From Rhabdaerophilum calidifontis (GTDB lineage Bacteria; Pseudomonadota; Alphaproteobacteria; Rhizobiales; Beijerinckiaceae): a DNA stretch of 64,000 nucleotides. The DNA is taken from positions 20,991-84,990 of the forward strand of contig NZ_VTRS01000010.1 in assembly GCF_008641065.1 (NCBI RefSeq), in the 5' to 3' direction. The notes beneath the pieces were generated by a model that saw only the letters and a list, made by a program, of their open reading frames with translations, was not told where the DNA came from and made no database searches. Shown in pieces: positions 1 to 8,845 of this stretch (within the stretch, counting starts at the first letter, position 1; each line of letters opens with the position of its first letter). A program made the translations under genes and the position numbers.

Positions 1-1
1 C

Positions 2-319
2 CTCTCCATCGCCGCATCCACCAACAATTGGCAATCGGACAAGGACATCAACGACGCCCTCGGCAATCTCACCACGGCGATCACCAAGCTGCGCAACCAG
101 GCTTCGACCTTCGGCTCGAACCTTTCCGTGGTGCAGACGCGGCAGGATTTCACCAACAACCTGATCGACACGCTCGAAACGGGGTCGGATCTGCTGGTCC
201 TCGCCAACCAGGACGAGGAGGCGGCGAAGCTCGTCACGCTCAACACCCGTCAGCAGCTTGCTTCGACCGCGCTCAGCCTCGCGACGCAATCGGAGCAAAG
301 CGTGCTGCGTCTCTTCTAA
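2..319 (+). CDS. Flagellin, C-terminal fragment (5' end outside window)
   Basis: The reading frame enters from the left edge and gives 105 residues before the TAA stop, so only the C-terminal domain is present. Flagellin is the secreted subunit that polymerises into the flagellar filament; its C-terminal helix packs with the N-terminal helix in the filament core. The visible residues show the usual pattern: a helical stretch with 'TKLRNQASTFGSNLSVVQTR', then 'FTNNLIDTLETGSDLLVLANQDEEAA', and a final 'QQLASTALSLATQSEQSVLRLF' helix ending in the hydrophobic residues typical of flagellin termini. A strong terminator follows 26 bases downstream. The N-terminus, which would be needed to separate flagellin from a hook-associated FlgL-type protein, is not visible, but the ending is flagellin-like. 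Confidence 0.8.
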   Translation, partial: LSIAASTNNWQSDKDINDALGNLTTAITKLRNQASTFGSNLSVVQTRQDFTNNLIDTLETGSDLLVLANQDEEAAKLVTLNTRQQLASTALSLATQSEQSVLRLF

Positions 320-345
320 CCATCTGCGACAACAGCGGCAAAATC

Positions 346-374
346 GCGGACGGCGCGGCGCGCCGTCCGCATTT
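346..374 (+). terminator. Rho-independent-type terminator of the flagellin gene
   Basis: A perfect 11-bp inverted repeat (GCGGACGGCGC, loop GGC, GCGCCGTCCGC at 346-370) followed by ATTTCC. It starts 26 bases after the flagellin stop. The T-run is short, but the stem is strong and the position fits. Confidence 0.7.
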
Positions 375-434
375 CCACGACATCGCTTCACAAATCCGTT
401 GAAATTGACCGCTTTGCTGCCAGTCTGGTGCAGA

Positions 435-472
435 TGCCGCTTGCCAAGCGGCAAGATAGTTTATATGTAAAC
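435..472. promoter_or_regulatory. Palindromic operator candidates before the beta-oxidation operon
   Basis: Two dyads lie 65-102 bases upstream of the acyl-CoA dehydrogenase start. The first is a perfect 19-bp palindrome with 9-bp arms, TGCCGCTTGCCAAGCGGCA (435-453). The second is GTTTA-TATG-TAAAC (459-472). A weak promoter-like pair, TTGCCA at 441-446 and TATGTA at 464-469 with a 17-base spacer, overlaps both. This is the arrangement expected for a TetR- or GntR-type repressor of fatty acid degradation, but no regulator gene is adjacent and the site does not match a consensus I can name with certainty. Confidence 0.45.
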
Positions 473-536
473 AAAAGAGATCGCTTTGCGGGGCGCCAGC
501 CCGCGGCTTCCATCGCGATCCTTGGAGGAAATTGCC

Positions 537-2333
537 ATGCCGAGCTATCGCGCCCCGGTCCAGGACGTCACCTTCCTGCTCAACCATGTGTTCGGCATCG
601 AGAAATACGGCAATCTGCCGGGGTTCTCCGATCTTTCCGCCGAGACGCTGGAGGCGATCCTGGCCGAGGGGGCCAAGCTCTGCGAGGAGGTTCTCCAGCC
701 GCTGAACCGGGTCGGGGATATCGAGGGCTGCAAGCGCCACGAGGATGGCCGTGTCACGACGCCCAAAGGGTTCAAGGCCGCCTATGACGCCTTCGCCGCC
801 GGCGGCTGGGTGGGGCTTTCCGCCGATCCCGAATATGGCGGGCAGGGCCTCCCCTACACGCTCGGCGCGATCATGAACGAATTCGCTTCGTCGGCTAACA
901 TGGCGTTCTCGATGTATCCGGGCCTGACGATGGGCGCGATCGCGGCGCTCAACACCCATGCCTCGGACGAGATTAAGCGGACCTATCTGCCGAAGATGAT
1001 CGAGGGGCCCTGGACAGGCACGATGAACCTTACCGAGCCGCATTGCGGCACCGATCTCGGCCTGATCAAGACCCGCGCGACCCGCCAGCCGGACGGCAGC
1101 TTCCGCATCACCGGCACCAAGATCTTCATCTCGGCCGGCGAGCACGATCTCAGCGACAACATCATCCACCTCGTTCTCGCCCGCATCGAGGGCGCGCCGG
1201 AAGGGGTGAAGGGGATCTCGCTGTTCGTGGTGCCGAAATTCCTCGTCAACCCCGATGGCTCGCTCGGCGCGCGCAACCCGGTCGCCTGCGGCGCGATCGA
1301 GCACAAGATGGGGATCCACGGCAATTCCACCTGCGTGATGAACTATGACGGCGCGACCGGCTGGCTGGTCGGCGAGGAGAATCGCGGGCTTAACGCCATG
1401 TTCGTGATGATGAACGAGGCGCGGCTCGGCGTGGCCATCCAGGGGCTCGCGCAATCCGAAGTCGCCTATCAGAACGCGGTCGCCTATGCGCGGGATCGCA
1501 TCCAGGGCCGGGCGCTGACCGGCGCCAAGGAGCCGACGAAGGCGGCGGATCCGATCATCGTCCATCCCGATGTGCGCCGCACGCTGCTCTCCATCCGCGC
1601 CTTCAACGAGGCGGCGCGCGCGCTGGTGCTCTGGACGGCGCTAAAGAGCGATGTCGCCCATCGCTCCGAGGATGCCAAGGCGCGCCAGGAGGCGGACGAT
1701 CATCTCGGGCTGATGACCCCCGTGCTCAAGGGGGTTCTGACCGACAGGGGCTTCGAGAACGCGGTCGCCGCACAGCAGATGTTCGGCGGGCACGGCTATA
1801 TCGAGGAATGGGGGATGAGTCAGTTCGTGCGCGATGCCCGCATCGCGATGATCTACGAGGGCGCGAACGGCATCCAGGCGCTGGATCTCGTGGGGCGCAA
1901 GCTCCCGCGCGACGGCGGCCGGGCGGTGATGAGCTTCTTCAACGAGGTGCAGGGCTTCATCAAGGCCGGCGAGGGAGAAGCGGCGCTCAAGCCGCTGTTC
2001 GGCCCGCTCGCGCAGGGGCTCGGCCATCTTCAGCAGGCCACGATGTGGTTCATGCAGAACGCGATGGCGAAGCCGGACAATGCCGGCGCCGGCTCCACCG
2101 ATTACATGCATCTCTTCGGCCTCGTCGCGCTCGGCTACATGTGGGCGATGCAGGCGAAGGCTGCGCATGCGAAGCTCGCCGCCGGCGCCAATGGCGATGC
2201 GGCCGCGCTCGAGACCAAGCTCACGCTCGCGCGCGTCTTCATGGAGCGGCTGATGCCGGAGACGGGCACGCGCCTCGCCAGGATCGCCGCCGGCGCCGAT
2301 GCCGTGATGGCGCTGCCGGCGGAGATGTTCTGA
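537..2333 (+). CDS. Acyl-CoA dehydrogenase, large form with C-terminal extension
   Basis: FAD enzyme that makes the trans-2 double bond in acyl-CoA, the first step of beta-oxidation (598 residues). The start at 537 has GGAGG eight bases upstream; the open frame extends further up without support. The N-terminal helical domain is followed by the middle FAD/substrate motif 'MNLTEPHCGTDLGL' and 'GTKIFISAGEHDL', then the C-terminal helical domain with 'QMFGGHGYIEEWGMSQFVRD' and 'IYEGANGIQALDLVGRKL', which carries the catalytic glutamate region. The extra ~150 residues at the C-terminus place it with the large acyl-CoA dehydrogenase group that includes DmdC-like enzymes, so the exact acyl chain specificity cannot be read. 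First gene of a three-gene operon with thiolase and the FadB-type protein. Confidence 0.93.
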   Translation: MPSYRAPVQDVTFLLNHVFGIEKYGNLPGFSDLSAETLEAILAEGAKLCEEVLQPLNRVGDIEGCKRHEDGRVTTPKGFKAAYDAFAAGGWVGLSADPEYGGQGLPYTLGAIMNEFASSANMAFSMYPGLTMGAIAALNTHASDEIKRTYLPKMIEGPWTGTMNLTEPHCGTDLGLIKTRATRQPDGSFRITGTKIFISAGEHDLSDNIIHLVLARIEGAPEGVKGISLFVVPKFLVNPDGSLGARNPVACGAIEHKMGIHGNSTCVMNYDGATGWLVGEENRGLNAMFVMMNEARLGVAIQGLAQSEVAYQNAVAYARDRIQGRALTGAKEPTKAADPIIVHPDVRRTLLSIRAFNEAARALVLWTALKSDVAHRSEDAKARQEADDHLGLMTPVLKGVLTDRGFENAVAAQQMFGGHGYIEEWGMSQFVRDARIAMIYEGANGIQALDLVGRKLPRDGGRAVMSFFNEVQGFIKAGEGEAALKPLFGPLAQGLGHLQQATMWFMQNAMAKPDNAGAGSTDYMHLFGLVALGYMWAMQAKAAHAKLAAGANGDAAALETKLTLARVFMERLMPETGTRLARIAAGADAVMALPAEMF

Positions 2334-2442
2334 GAAGCGGCGCGGGGCGGCGGGCCGCGAACCGCTGCCTGGATCTCCGCGCCGGGGCCCGGCCGATCCG
2401 TGCCGGATGCCGAAATCCGACTGCCAAAACAGGGAGGCCCCC

Positions 2443-3651
2443 ATGGCCGAGGCATACATCTACGATCACGTGCGCACCCCGCGCGGCAAGGGCAAGGCCG
2501 ATGGCTCGCTCCATGAGGTGACCGCGGTCCGCCTCGCGGAAACCGCGCTCCGGGCGGTGAAGGATCGCAACGGGCTTGATCCCCGCCTTGTCGACGATGT
2601 CGTGCTCGGCTGCGTCGATCCCGTCGGCGAGGCTTCGGGCGACATCGCGCGCTCGGCGGCGATCGCGGCCGGCTATGGCGAAAGCGTGCCGGGCATCCAG
2701 ATCAACCGGTTCTGCGCCTCGGGGCTCGACGCGGTGGCCTTCGGCGCCGCGCAGGTGATGGCGGGGCAGAAGGATCTCGTGATCGGCGGTGGCGTCGAGA
2801 GCATGAGCCGCGTCGGCATGGGCGCCTCGGGCATGATGCCGGCGGTCGATCCCAGCGTTGCGATCCCCTCCTATTTCTCGCCGCAGGGCGTGGCGGCGGA
2901 CCTGATCGCGACCAAATACGGCTTCACGCGCGACGATGTCGACGCCGTCGCGGTGGAGAGCCACAAGCGCGCGGCGCGCGCCTGGAGCGAGGCGCGCTTC
3001 TCGAAATCGGTCGTGCCGGTCCGGGATGTCAACGGCCTGACGATCCTCGCGCGCGACGAGACGATCCGCCCCGCCACCGATATGCAGACGCTGGGCGCGC
3101 TAAAGCCCTCCTTCGCGATGATGGGCGAGCAGGGCGGCTTCGACGCGGTGGCGATCCAGGGCCATCCGGAGGTCGAGACGATCAACCATGTCCATCATGC
3201 CGGCAATTCCTCCGGTATCGTCGACGGCGCCTCGGCGGTGCTCGTCGGCTCGAAGGCGGCCGGGCGCAAGGCGGGGCTCCGAGCGCGGGCACGCATCCGC
3301 GGCTTTGCGAGCCTCGGCTCGGATCTCGCGCTGGTCCTGACCGGCCCGGTCGATGTGACCGAGAAGCTCTTCGCCCGCACCGGCATGACCATGAAGGACA
3401 TCGATCTCATCGAGATCAACGAGGCCTTCGCGGCGGTCGTGTTGCGCTACCAGCAGGCTTTCGATCTCGATCCCGCCAAGGTCAACGTCAATGGCGGCGC
3501 GATCGCCATGGGCCATCCGCTGGGCGCCACCGGCGCGATGATCCTCGGCACGGTGATCGACGAACTCGAGCGACGCGACCTCAATACCGGCCTCGTCACC
3601 CTGTGTGTCGCCCATGGCATGGGCACGGCGATGATCGTCGAGCGCGTCTGA
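2443..3651 (+). CDS. fadA: Acetyl-CoA C-acyltransferase (thiolase), FadA-type
   Basis: Thiolase that cleaves 3-ketoacyl-CoA with CoA to acetyl-CoA and a shortened acyl-CoA (402 residues). The start at 2443 ([16 protein letters not shown]) is preceded by GGGAGG; the frame runs 12 codons further up without a site. The nucleophilic cysteine is in '[20 protein letters not shown]', the catalytic histidine in '[19 protein letters not shown]', and the second cysteine in '[17 protein letters not shown]'. It lies between the acyl-CoA dehydrogenase and the hydratase/dehydrogenase gene (19-base gap), which argues for a degradative thiolase and not the biosynthetic PhaA type used for polyhydroxybutyrate. 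A role in both cannot be excluded. Confidence 0.94.
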   Translation: MAEAYIYDHVRTPRGKGKADGSLHEVTAVRLAETALRAVKDRNGLDPRLVDDVVLGCVDPVGEASGDIARSAAIAAGYGESVPGIQINRFCASGLDAVAFGAAQVMAGQKDLVIGGGVESMSRVGMGASGMMPAVDPSVAIPSYFSPQGVAADLIATKYGFTRDDVDAVAVESHKRAARAWSEARFSKSVVPVRDVNGLTILARDETIRPATDMQTLGALKPSFAMMGEQGGFDAVAIQGHPEVETINHVHHAGNSSGIVDGASAVLVGSKAAGRKAGLRARARIRGFASLGSDLALVLTGPVDVTEKLFARTGMTMKDIDLIEINEAFAAVVLRYQQAFDLDPAKVNVNGGAIAMGHPLGATGAMILGTVIDELERRDLNTGLVTLCVAHGMGTAMIVERV

Positions 3652-3670
3652 TCCAGGCGGGAGAAAACCG

Positions 3671-5890
3671 ATGAACCTCAAGAATTTCCGCTTCGAGACC
3701 GATGCAGATGGCGTGGCGCTCCTGACCTGGGACATGCCGGGCCGCTCGATGAATGTGATCACCCCCGAGGTGATGGACGAGTTGGAGAGCGTGATCGATC
3801 ACGTTGTCTCGGCCGAGGGGGTCAAGGGCTGCGTCATCACCTCCGGCAAGGATACCTTCTCCGGCGGCGCCGATCTCACCATGCTCCAGGGGCTCGGCGT
3901 CGAGTTCGGCAAGCTGGCGAAGGCCAAGGGCGAGGAGGCTGCGATGCAGTTCTTCTTCGACCGCTCCTCGGCCCTGTCGCGGCTCTATCGCAAGCTCGAA
4001 ACCTGCGGCAAGCCCTTCGCGGCCGCGGTGCACGGCACCTGCCTCGGCGGCGCCTTCGAACTCGCGCTCGCCTGCCATTACCGCGTGGTTTCGGATTCGG
4101 ACAAGACCCGGATCGGGCTGCCGGAGATCAAGGTCGGGCTGTTCCCCGGCGCCGGCGGCACCCAGCGCGTGGCGCGGCTGATGCAGACCGGCGACGCGCT
4201 CCAGATGCTGTTCCGCGGCGACCAGATCAAGCCGGCGCAGGCGAAGAGCATGAATCTCGTCCATGCCGTGGTGCCGCGCGAGGGGCTCGTGCGGGCGGCG
4301 GCGGACTGGATCAAGGCCGGCGGTTCGCCCAAGGCGCCCTGGGACCAGGAGGGCTACAAGCTGCCCTCGAACAAGGTGCACTCGCCCGCCGGCATGATGA
4401 TCTGGCCGCCGGCCAACGCGATCTACCGCCGCGAGACGCAGGACAATTACCCGGCCGCCAAGGCGATCCTGCAATCGGTCTATGAGGGGCTGATGCTGCC
4501 GATGGACCTCGCGCTCCGCGTCGAGAGCCGGTATTTCGCGCATATCCTGCGCTCGCCGGAGGCAGCGGCGATGATCCGCTCGCTCTTCGTCTCCAAGGGC
4601 GAACTGGAGAAGGGCGCACGCCGGCCGGAAGGCATCGAGCCGCTCAAGATCAAGCGGGTCGGGGTGGTCGGCGCCGGCTTCATGGGCGCGGGCATCGCCT
4701 ATGTCTCGGCGCAGGCCGGAATCAATGTCGTGCTGGTCGACCGCGACCAGGAGGCGGCGGACAAGGGCAAGGCCTATTCGCACAAGCTGATGTCCGACCA
4801 GATCCTGAAGGGGCGCGCCAAGACCGCCGACCGCGACGCGCTGCTCGCCCGCATCCATGCCACGGCCGATTTCTCGGCGCTCAAGGGCTGCGATCTGGTG
4901 ATCGAGGCGGTGTTCGAGGACCGGGCCGTGAAGGCGGAGGTCACGAAGAAGATCGAGGCCGCCATCGGCCGCCGCACCATCCTCGCCTCCAATACCTCGA
5001 CCCTGCCGATCTCCTCGCTCGCCGAGAATTTCGCGCGGCCGAGCCAGTATATCGGCATCCATTTCTTCTCGCCGGTCGAGAAGATGCTGCTGGTCGAGAT
5101 CATCCTCGGCAAGCGCACGGGGGATCGGGCGCTCGCGACGGCGCTCGATTTCGTCCGCGCCATCCGCAAGACGCCGATCGTCGTCAATGATTGCCGCGGC
5201 TTCTTCGCCAATCGCTGCGTGCTGAACTATATCCGCGAGGGCCATCTCATGCTGGCCGAGGGTGTGCCGCCGGCGATGATCGAGAATATGGCCAAGAAGG
5301 CCGGCATGCCGGTCGGCCCGCTCTCGCTCAACGACGAGGTCGCGCTCGATCTCGGCTGGAAGATCCTCCAGGCGACGAAGAAGGATCTCGGCGCCGAGGC
5401 GGTGGACCCCAAGCAGGAGGCGCTGCTCAAGACCATGGTCGTCGATCTGGAGCGCCTCGGCCGCAAGAACGGCAAGGGCTTCTACGATTACGCCCCCAGC
5501 GGCAAGAAACTCTGGCCCGGCCTGAAGGATCTCCAGAAGACCCGCCTTGCCGCCGACGCTCTCGACCGCCAGGAACTCATCGATCGCTTCCTGGTGATCC
5601 AGGCGCTGGAGGCGGCGCGCACGGTCGAGGAGAAGGTCATCACCGATGTCCGCGAGGCCGATGTCGGCGCCATTCTCGGCTTCGGCTTCGCGCCCTATAC
5701 CGGCGGCCCGCTCTCCTATATCGACCGCATGGGCACCAAGGCCTTTGTCGCCTTGTGCGAGCGGCTCGCGAAGGCGCATGGCGAGCGCTTCCGCCCCAAC
5801 AAGCTGCTGCGCGCCATGGCGCGGAAGGGCGAGACCTTCTACGGCCGCTTCAACCCCTACGGGCGCGCATCGGACAAGGATGCCGCGTAA
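3671..5890 (+). CDS. fadB: Fatty oxidation multienzyme: enoyl-CoA hydratase / 3-hydroxyacyl-CoA dehydrogenase
   Basis: Bifunctional FadB/FadJ-type protein of 739 residues. Residues ~1-290 are a crotonase domain with the oxyanion-hole and catalytic region '[19 protein letters not shown]' and '[18 protein letters not shown]'. A linker is followed by an NAD-binding Rossmann domain beginning '[20 protein letters not shown]' (~residue 327) with the hydroxyacyl-CoA dehydrogenase motifs '[18 protein letters not shown]' and '[12 protein letters not shown]', then the C-terminal dehydrogenase repeats. It converts enoyl-CoA via L-3-hydroxyacyl-CoA to 3-ketoacyl-CoA, the substrate of the thiolase just upstream. 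The start at 3671 follows GGCGGGAG. The subunit name FadB or FadJ cannot be decided from sequence alone. Confidence 0.94.
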   Translation: MNLKNFRFETDADGVALLTWDMPGRSMNVITPEVMDELESVIDHVVSAEGVKGCVITSGKDTFSGGADLTMLQGLGVEFGKLAKAKGEEAAMQFFFDRSSALSRLYRKLETCGKPFAAAVHGTCLGGAFELALACHYRVVSDSDKTRIGLPEIKVGLFPGAGGTQRVARLMQTGDALQMLFRGDQIKPAQAKSMNLVHAVVPREGLVRAAADWIKAGGSPKAPWDQEGYKLPSNKVHSPAGMMIWPPANAIYRRETQDNYPAAKAILQSVYEGLMLPMDLALRVESRYFAHILRSPEAAAMIRSLFVSKGELEKGARRPEGIEPLKIKRVGVVGAGFMGAGIAYVSAQAGINVVLVDRDQEAADKGKAYSHKLMSDQILKGRAKTADRDALLARIHATADFSALKGCDLVIEAVFEDRAVKAEVTKKIEAAIGRRTILASNTSTLPISSLAENFARPSQYIGIHFFSPVEKMLLVEIILGKRTGDRALATALDFVRAIRKTPIVVNDCRGFFANRCVLNYIREGHLMLAEGVPPAMIENMAKKAGMPVGPLSLNDEVALDLGWKILQATKKDLGAEAVDPKQEALLKTMVVDLERLGRKNGKGFYDYAPSGKKLWPGLKDLQKTRLAADALDRQELIDRFLVIQALEAARTVEEKVITDVREADVGAILGFGFAPYTGGPLSYIDRMGTKAFVALCERLAKAHGERFRPNKLLRAMARKGETFYGRFNPYGRASDKDAA

Positions 5891-5910
5891 GCGCACCGGG
5901 ATGACGAGCC

Positions 5911-5935
5911 GGGCGGCCGCGTCGGCCGCCCTTTC
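5911..5935 (+). terminator. Terminator hairpin after the beta-oxidation operon
   Basis: Perfect 9-bp stem GGGCGGCCG-CGT-CGGCCGCCC (5911-5931) followed by TTTCC, 20 bases after the FadB-type stop. The thioesterase starts only 30 bases later, so it depends on read-through or on a promoter within or before the hairpin. Confidence 0.6.
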
Positions 5936-5965
5936 CGCTGCAGAAAAGCCGGAGACCGATCTGCC

Positions 5966-6511
5966 ATGAATCTCTGGCTGCGCGTGCTCTGGCTGTTCCT
6001 GACGGCGCCGTTCGGGGCGCGCATCGCCCCGCCTTTCGGGGTCTCGCGGCTGCGCTTCCGCGTCTGGCCGCTCGATCTCGACACCAATCTCCACATGAAC
6101 AACGGCCGCTATCTCACGATCGCGGATCTCGGCCGCGCCGATCTGCTGCTGCGCACCGGGCTCTGGCGCGCCGTGCTCAAGGAGGGGCTGCTGCCGATGC
6201 TCTCCGGCGCCGCGATCCGGTTCCGGCGGGAATTGAGGCCCTTCCAGCCCTTCACGCTGGAAACGCGCATCGTTGCCTGGCAGGGCACCTCCTTCATCAT
6301 GGAGCACCGCTTCCTCGCGAAGGACGGAGCCGGCGCCGAGATCACGGCGGCGATCGCGCTGGTGCGCGGCGGGCTCTATGCCAGGCGGCAGCGGAAATTC
6401 CTCCCCGCCGAACACATCGCGGAATTGTCGGGCTATGCAGGTCCCGCCCCGGAGATCACGCCGGATCTCGCCGAGTTTCTGGCGCTCGAAAGCGCGCTGA
6501 AGACGCGCTGA
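5966..6511 (+). CDS. Acyl-CoA thioesterase, 4HBT/hotdog fold
   Basis: A 181-residue single hotdog-domain protein. It has the recognisable thioesterase core 'RFRVWPLDLDTNLHMNNGRYLTIADLGR': an Asp-rich loop followed by HMNNxxY, as in FadM/YbgC-like and THEM6-like enzymes. The N-terminus 'MNLWLRVLWLFLTAPFG' is hydrophobic and could be a membrane anchor, as in THEM6-type proteins. It probably hydrolyses acyl-CoA formed or left over in beta-oxidation, given the operon directly upstream. GGAG lies about 12 bases before the start. Substrate length is unknown. Confidence 0.8.
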   Translation: MNLWLRVLWLFLTAPFGARIAPPFGVSRLRFRVWPLDLDTNLHMNNGRYLTIADLGRADLLLRTGLWRAVLKEGLLPMLSGAAIRFRRELRPFQPFTLETRIVAWQGTSFIMEHRFLAKDGAGAEITAAIALVRGGLYARRQRKFLPAEHIAELSGYAGPAPEITPDLAEFLALESALKTR

Positions 6512-6594
6512 CCGAGCCGTGAATTGACAGGTCCGCGCGCTCGCGGGCTTGATGGCGCCGCCACCCGCATCGCCCTCCCGCACCTGGAACACGC

Positions 6595-7221
6595 ATGACG
6601 CGCACCATCGATTACCTGTTCTCGCTCATGAGCCCGTGGGCCTATCTCGGCTTCGACCGCTTTCATGAGATCGCCCGGAAACACGATGTCCGGATCCGCT
6701 ACCGGCCGGCGCTGCTCGGTGAGATCTTCGCCGAGACCGGCGGGTTGCCGCTGGCGCGACGCCACCCCGCGCGCCAGGCCTATCGGCTCGTCGAGCTTCA
6801 GCGCTGGCGCGCCGCGCGCGGGCTTCCGCTGGTGCTCAACCCGCGTTACTGGCCGTTCGAGGGGGCGCTGGCCGATCAGATCGCCATCGCGATCATCGAG
6901 GCTGGGCATGTGCCCGAAGCCTATCTCCGCGCCGCCCACCGGGCGATCTGGGCCGAGGAGCGCAATCTCGCGGACGAGAACGAACTTGCCGCCCTGCTCG
7001 CCGCGGCCGGCTTGCCCGCGGAACTGCTGGTCCGCGCGCGTTCGCCGAAGATCACCGATCTCTACGCCGCCAACCGCGATTGGGCGATCGCCGCCGGGGT
7101 CTTCGGCGCGCCGAGCTATGTGCTCGACGGCGAGGTCTTCTGGGGGCAGGACCGGCTCGAATTGCTGGAATCCGCCTTGGGCTCGGGGCGCCCGGCCTAT
7201 CGGCCGGACACCGATCTCTGA
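6595..7221 (+). CDS. 2-hydroxychromene-2-carboxylate isomerase family protein (DsbA fold, kappa-GST-like)
   Basis: A 208-residue thioredoxin/DsbA-fold protein. The start 'TIDYLFSLMSPWAYLGFDRF' has the Ser/Pro active-site region of kappa-class glutathione transferases and hydroxychromene carboxylate isomerases in place of a CxxC redox pair. The C-terminal 'FGAPSYVLDGEVFWGQDRLE' carries the cis-proline loop and the usual family ending. Enzymes of this family isomerise glutathione adducts, the best-known case being in naphthalene degradation. No aromatic pathway genes are nearby, so here it is more likely a general glutathione-dependent isomerase or transferase. Convergent with the SCO1 gene (six bases between stops). 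Confidence 0.82.
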   Translation: MTRTIDYLFSLMSPWAYLGFDRFHEIARKHDVRIRYRPALLGEIFAETGGLPLARRHPARQAYRLVELQRWRAARGLPLVLNPRYWPFEGALADQIAIAIIEAGHVPEAYLRAAHRAIWAEERNLADENELAALLAAAGLPAELLVRARSPKITDLYAANRDWAIAAGVFGAPSYVLDGEVFWGQDRLELLESALGSGRPAYRPDTDL

Positions 7222-7227
7222 TCGGGC

Positions 7228-7824
7228 TCAGCCGGCGATGAGCCGACGAAGCTTGGCCTGCCGCACGGCCGGGGTCTCCTGCGAATCGAGGGTGCCGAAG
7301 AACAGGCCCTTCGCATCCATCAGGTAGATCGCGGCGGTATGGTCCATCGTGTAGCCCGAGGGTGTCTCGACCTTGCGGTAGATGGCGCGATAGGCCCGCG
7401 CCACCATGGCCAGTTCGGCCTCGTCCTTTGGCACGAGGCCGATGATGCGCGGGTCGAACGAGGCGGTATAGTCGCGCAGCAGCTCGACCGTGTCGCGCGC
7501 CGGGTCCACCGTGACGAAATAGACCCGGAAATCCTTTGCCGCCGCGCCGAGGGCCTCGAGGTCGTTATGAATCTCGAGCATCGCGGTCGGGCACACATCC
7601 GGGCAATGCGTGAAGCCGAAGAACAGCGCGAAGGGCCGGCCCTTCAGGCTTTCGCTGTCGATCGTGCCGCCGCTGGTCGCGGCGAGGCGGAAGGGGCCGC
7701 CGATGGCGGCGACCCCCGAGCCCGTCTCGTTCGCGTGCGGGTTGAGCAGCAGATAGCCGAGCACCGCCGTCAGCAGCGCGACGCTGCCCCAGGCGAGCAC
7801 GCGAATGAGTCGCAGCGTGGTCAA
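7228..7824 (-). CDS. SCO1/SenC family copper chaperone for cytochrome oxidase
   Basis: A 198-residue membrane-anchored thioredoxin-fold protein. A transmembrane segment occupies residues ~8-27, then the periplasmic domain has the copper-binding 'FTHCPDVCPTAM' (CxxxC) and the distal histidine in 'GYTMDHTAAIYL'. SCO proteins deliver copper to, or reduce, the CuA site of cytochrome c oxidase. The start is a TTG that overlaps the TGA of the upstream gene (TTGA); GGAGGG lies eight bases before it and no ATG is available that keeps the membrane anchor. Last gene of a copper cluster with the YcnI-PCu(A)C fusion and the DUF2946-like protein. A second SCO gene lies at 57.3 kb. Confidence 0.92.
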   Translation of the reverse strand: MTTLRLIRVLAWGSVALLTAVLGYLLLNPHANETGSGVAAIGGPFRLAATSGGTIDSESLKGRPFALFFGFTHCPDVCPTAMLEIHNDLEALGAAAKDFRVYFVTVDPARDTVELLRDYTASFDPRIIGLVPKDEAELAMVARAYRAIYRKVETPSGYTMDHTAAIYLMDAKGLFFGTLDSQETPAVRQAKLRRLIAG

Positions 7825-8810
7825 TGCTTGTGCCCTCCATGATCCGCGCCCGAGGCCCCCATCGCATCGATGCGGTATTCGACCGCGACCTTGCCGGCCT
7901 TCTCGAACACCAGTTCGCCCTTCACCGTGTCGCCCTGGTTGAGCCGCCGCTTGAGATCGAGGAACATGACATGGAAGCCGCCGGGCTTGAGCGTGACGGT
8001 TTCACCGGGCTTGATCTCAAGGCCCTTGGCCAATGCGCGCATCTTCATCACGCCCCCGTCCATCGCCATCTCGTGCACCTCGAAGATCCCGGCAATCTCG
8101 GCCGAACCGCCGATGAGCCGATCCGGCGCCGAGCCGGTATTGGTGATGGTCATGAACCCGCCCGCGACCTTGGCGCCGGCAGGGGTTGCCCGCGTCCAGG
8201 GCGCGGAGATGACAAGTCCGCCGACCTTGTAGCTCGGTGCTGCGGCATGGCTGCCATGGCCGCCGGCCTGCGCCACGGCCTTGGGCAGAATCCGGATGCC
8301 CGGCGCCGGCATCTTCAACGCGTGCGGGTCCTGCCCCTTGGCGGGGATCTCGGTCCACGCCACCTTGCCGCTGGCGCATTCCTGCACCACGGGCACGAAC
8401 AGGGTTTCGTTGGCCGGCAACGCGTCCGTCACCCGTGCCTGAAAGACGAACTCGTCGTAATTGTCGTCGGCGAGATTGCCGCCGGACCAGACGATCTCCT
8501 TGACACCCGCCTTCACCTCGCGGCCGTAGAGCGTGTAGCTGCGGGCATAATCGCCCTTGCTGGTGGTGAGCGTCCAGCCGGATTTCGGCATCGGCTTCAC
8601 GGCGATCAGACCCTCGGGGATCGTGACGCGGACGATATTGGTCGCCTGGCCTTCGCAGCCATGCGGAATGCGGAGCACCATCTTCTGGGTGCTGTCCTGG
8701 GGGGCGGCCTGCACCTCGAAGGTGGCATGCGCGCCGGCCTGCTGCGGTGCTGCGAGGGCGAGGAGGCAGGCGGAAAGGGGCGCCGCGAGGCGCATCGTGA
8801 ACATCGACAT
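7821..8810 (-). CDS. Fusion of YcnI/DUF1775 and PCu(A)C copper-chaperone domains
   Basis: A 329-residue exported protein. The signal peptide (residues ~1-27) ends at 'GAHATFEVQ', leaving an N-terminal His on the mature protein, the copper-ligand histidine of the YcnI family. Residues ~27-165 are the DUF1775/YcnI domain ('RIPHGCEGQATNIVRVTIPEG'). Residues ~195-310 are a PCu(A)C domain with 'FEVHEMAMDGGVMKMR' and 'KPGGFHVMFLDL', matching the H(M)x10Mx21HxM copper site. The tail 'GADHGGHKH' is His-rich. PCu(A)C proteins hand Cu(I) to cytochrome oxidase with SCO. The next gene is SCO1, overlapping by four bases, so the two are probably translationally coupled. An alternative start lies two codons in. 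Confidence 0.92.
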   Translation of the reverse strand: MSMFTMRLAAPLSACLLALAAPQQAGAHATFEVQAAPQDSTQKMVLRIPHGCEGQATNIVRVTIPEGLIAVKPMPKSGWTLTTSKGDYARSYTLYGREVKAGVKEIVWSGGNLADDNYDEFVFQARVTDALPANETLFVPVVQECASGKVAWTEIPAKGQDPHALKMPAPGIRILPKAVAQAGGHGSHAAAPSYKVGGLVISAPWTRATPAGAKVAGGFMTITNTGSAPDRLIGGSAEIAGIFEVHEMAMDGGVMKMRALAKGLEIKPGETVTLKPGGFHVMFLDLKRRLNQGDTVKGELVFEKAGKVAVEYRIDAMGASGADHGGHKH

Positions 8811-8845
8811 CGGAATGATCCTGAATGAGAGGGAAGAACGGGCGA

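Noticed and set aside
273..1565. 430-codon frame antisense to the acyl-CoA dehydrogenase
   Set aside because: No start signal or domain, and it runs across a terminator and operator into the flagellin end.
3596..6592. 998-codon open frame antisense to the thiolase, FadB-type and thioesterase genes
   Set aside because: The translation is Arg/Leu/Glu/Asp-rich and lacks domain patterns; it is a by-product of high GC codons in the real genes on the other strand.
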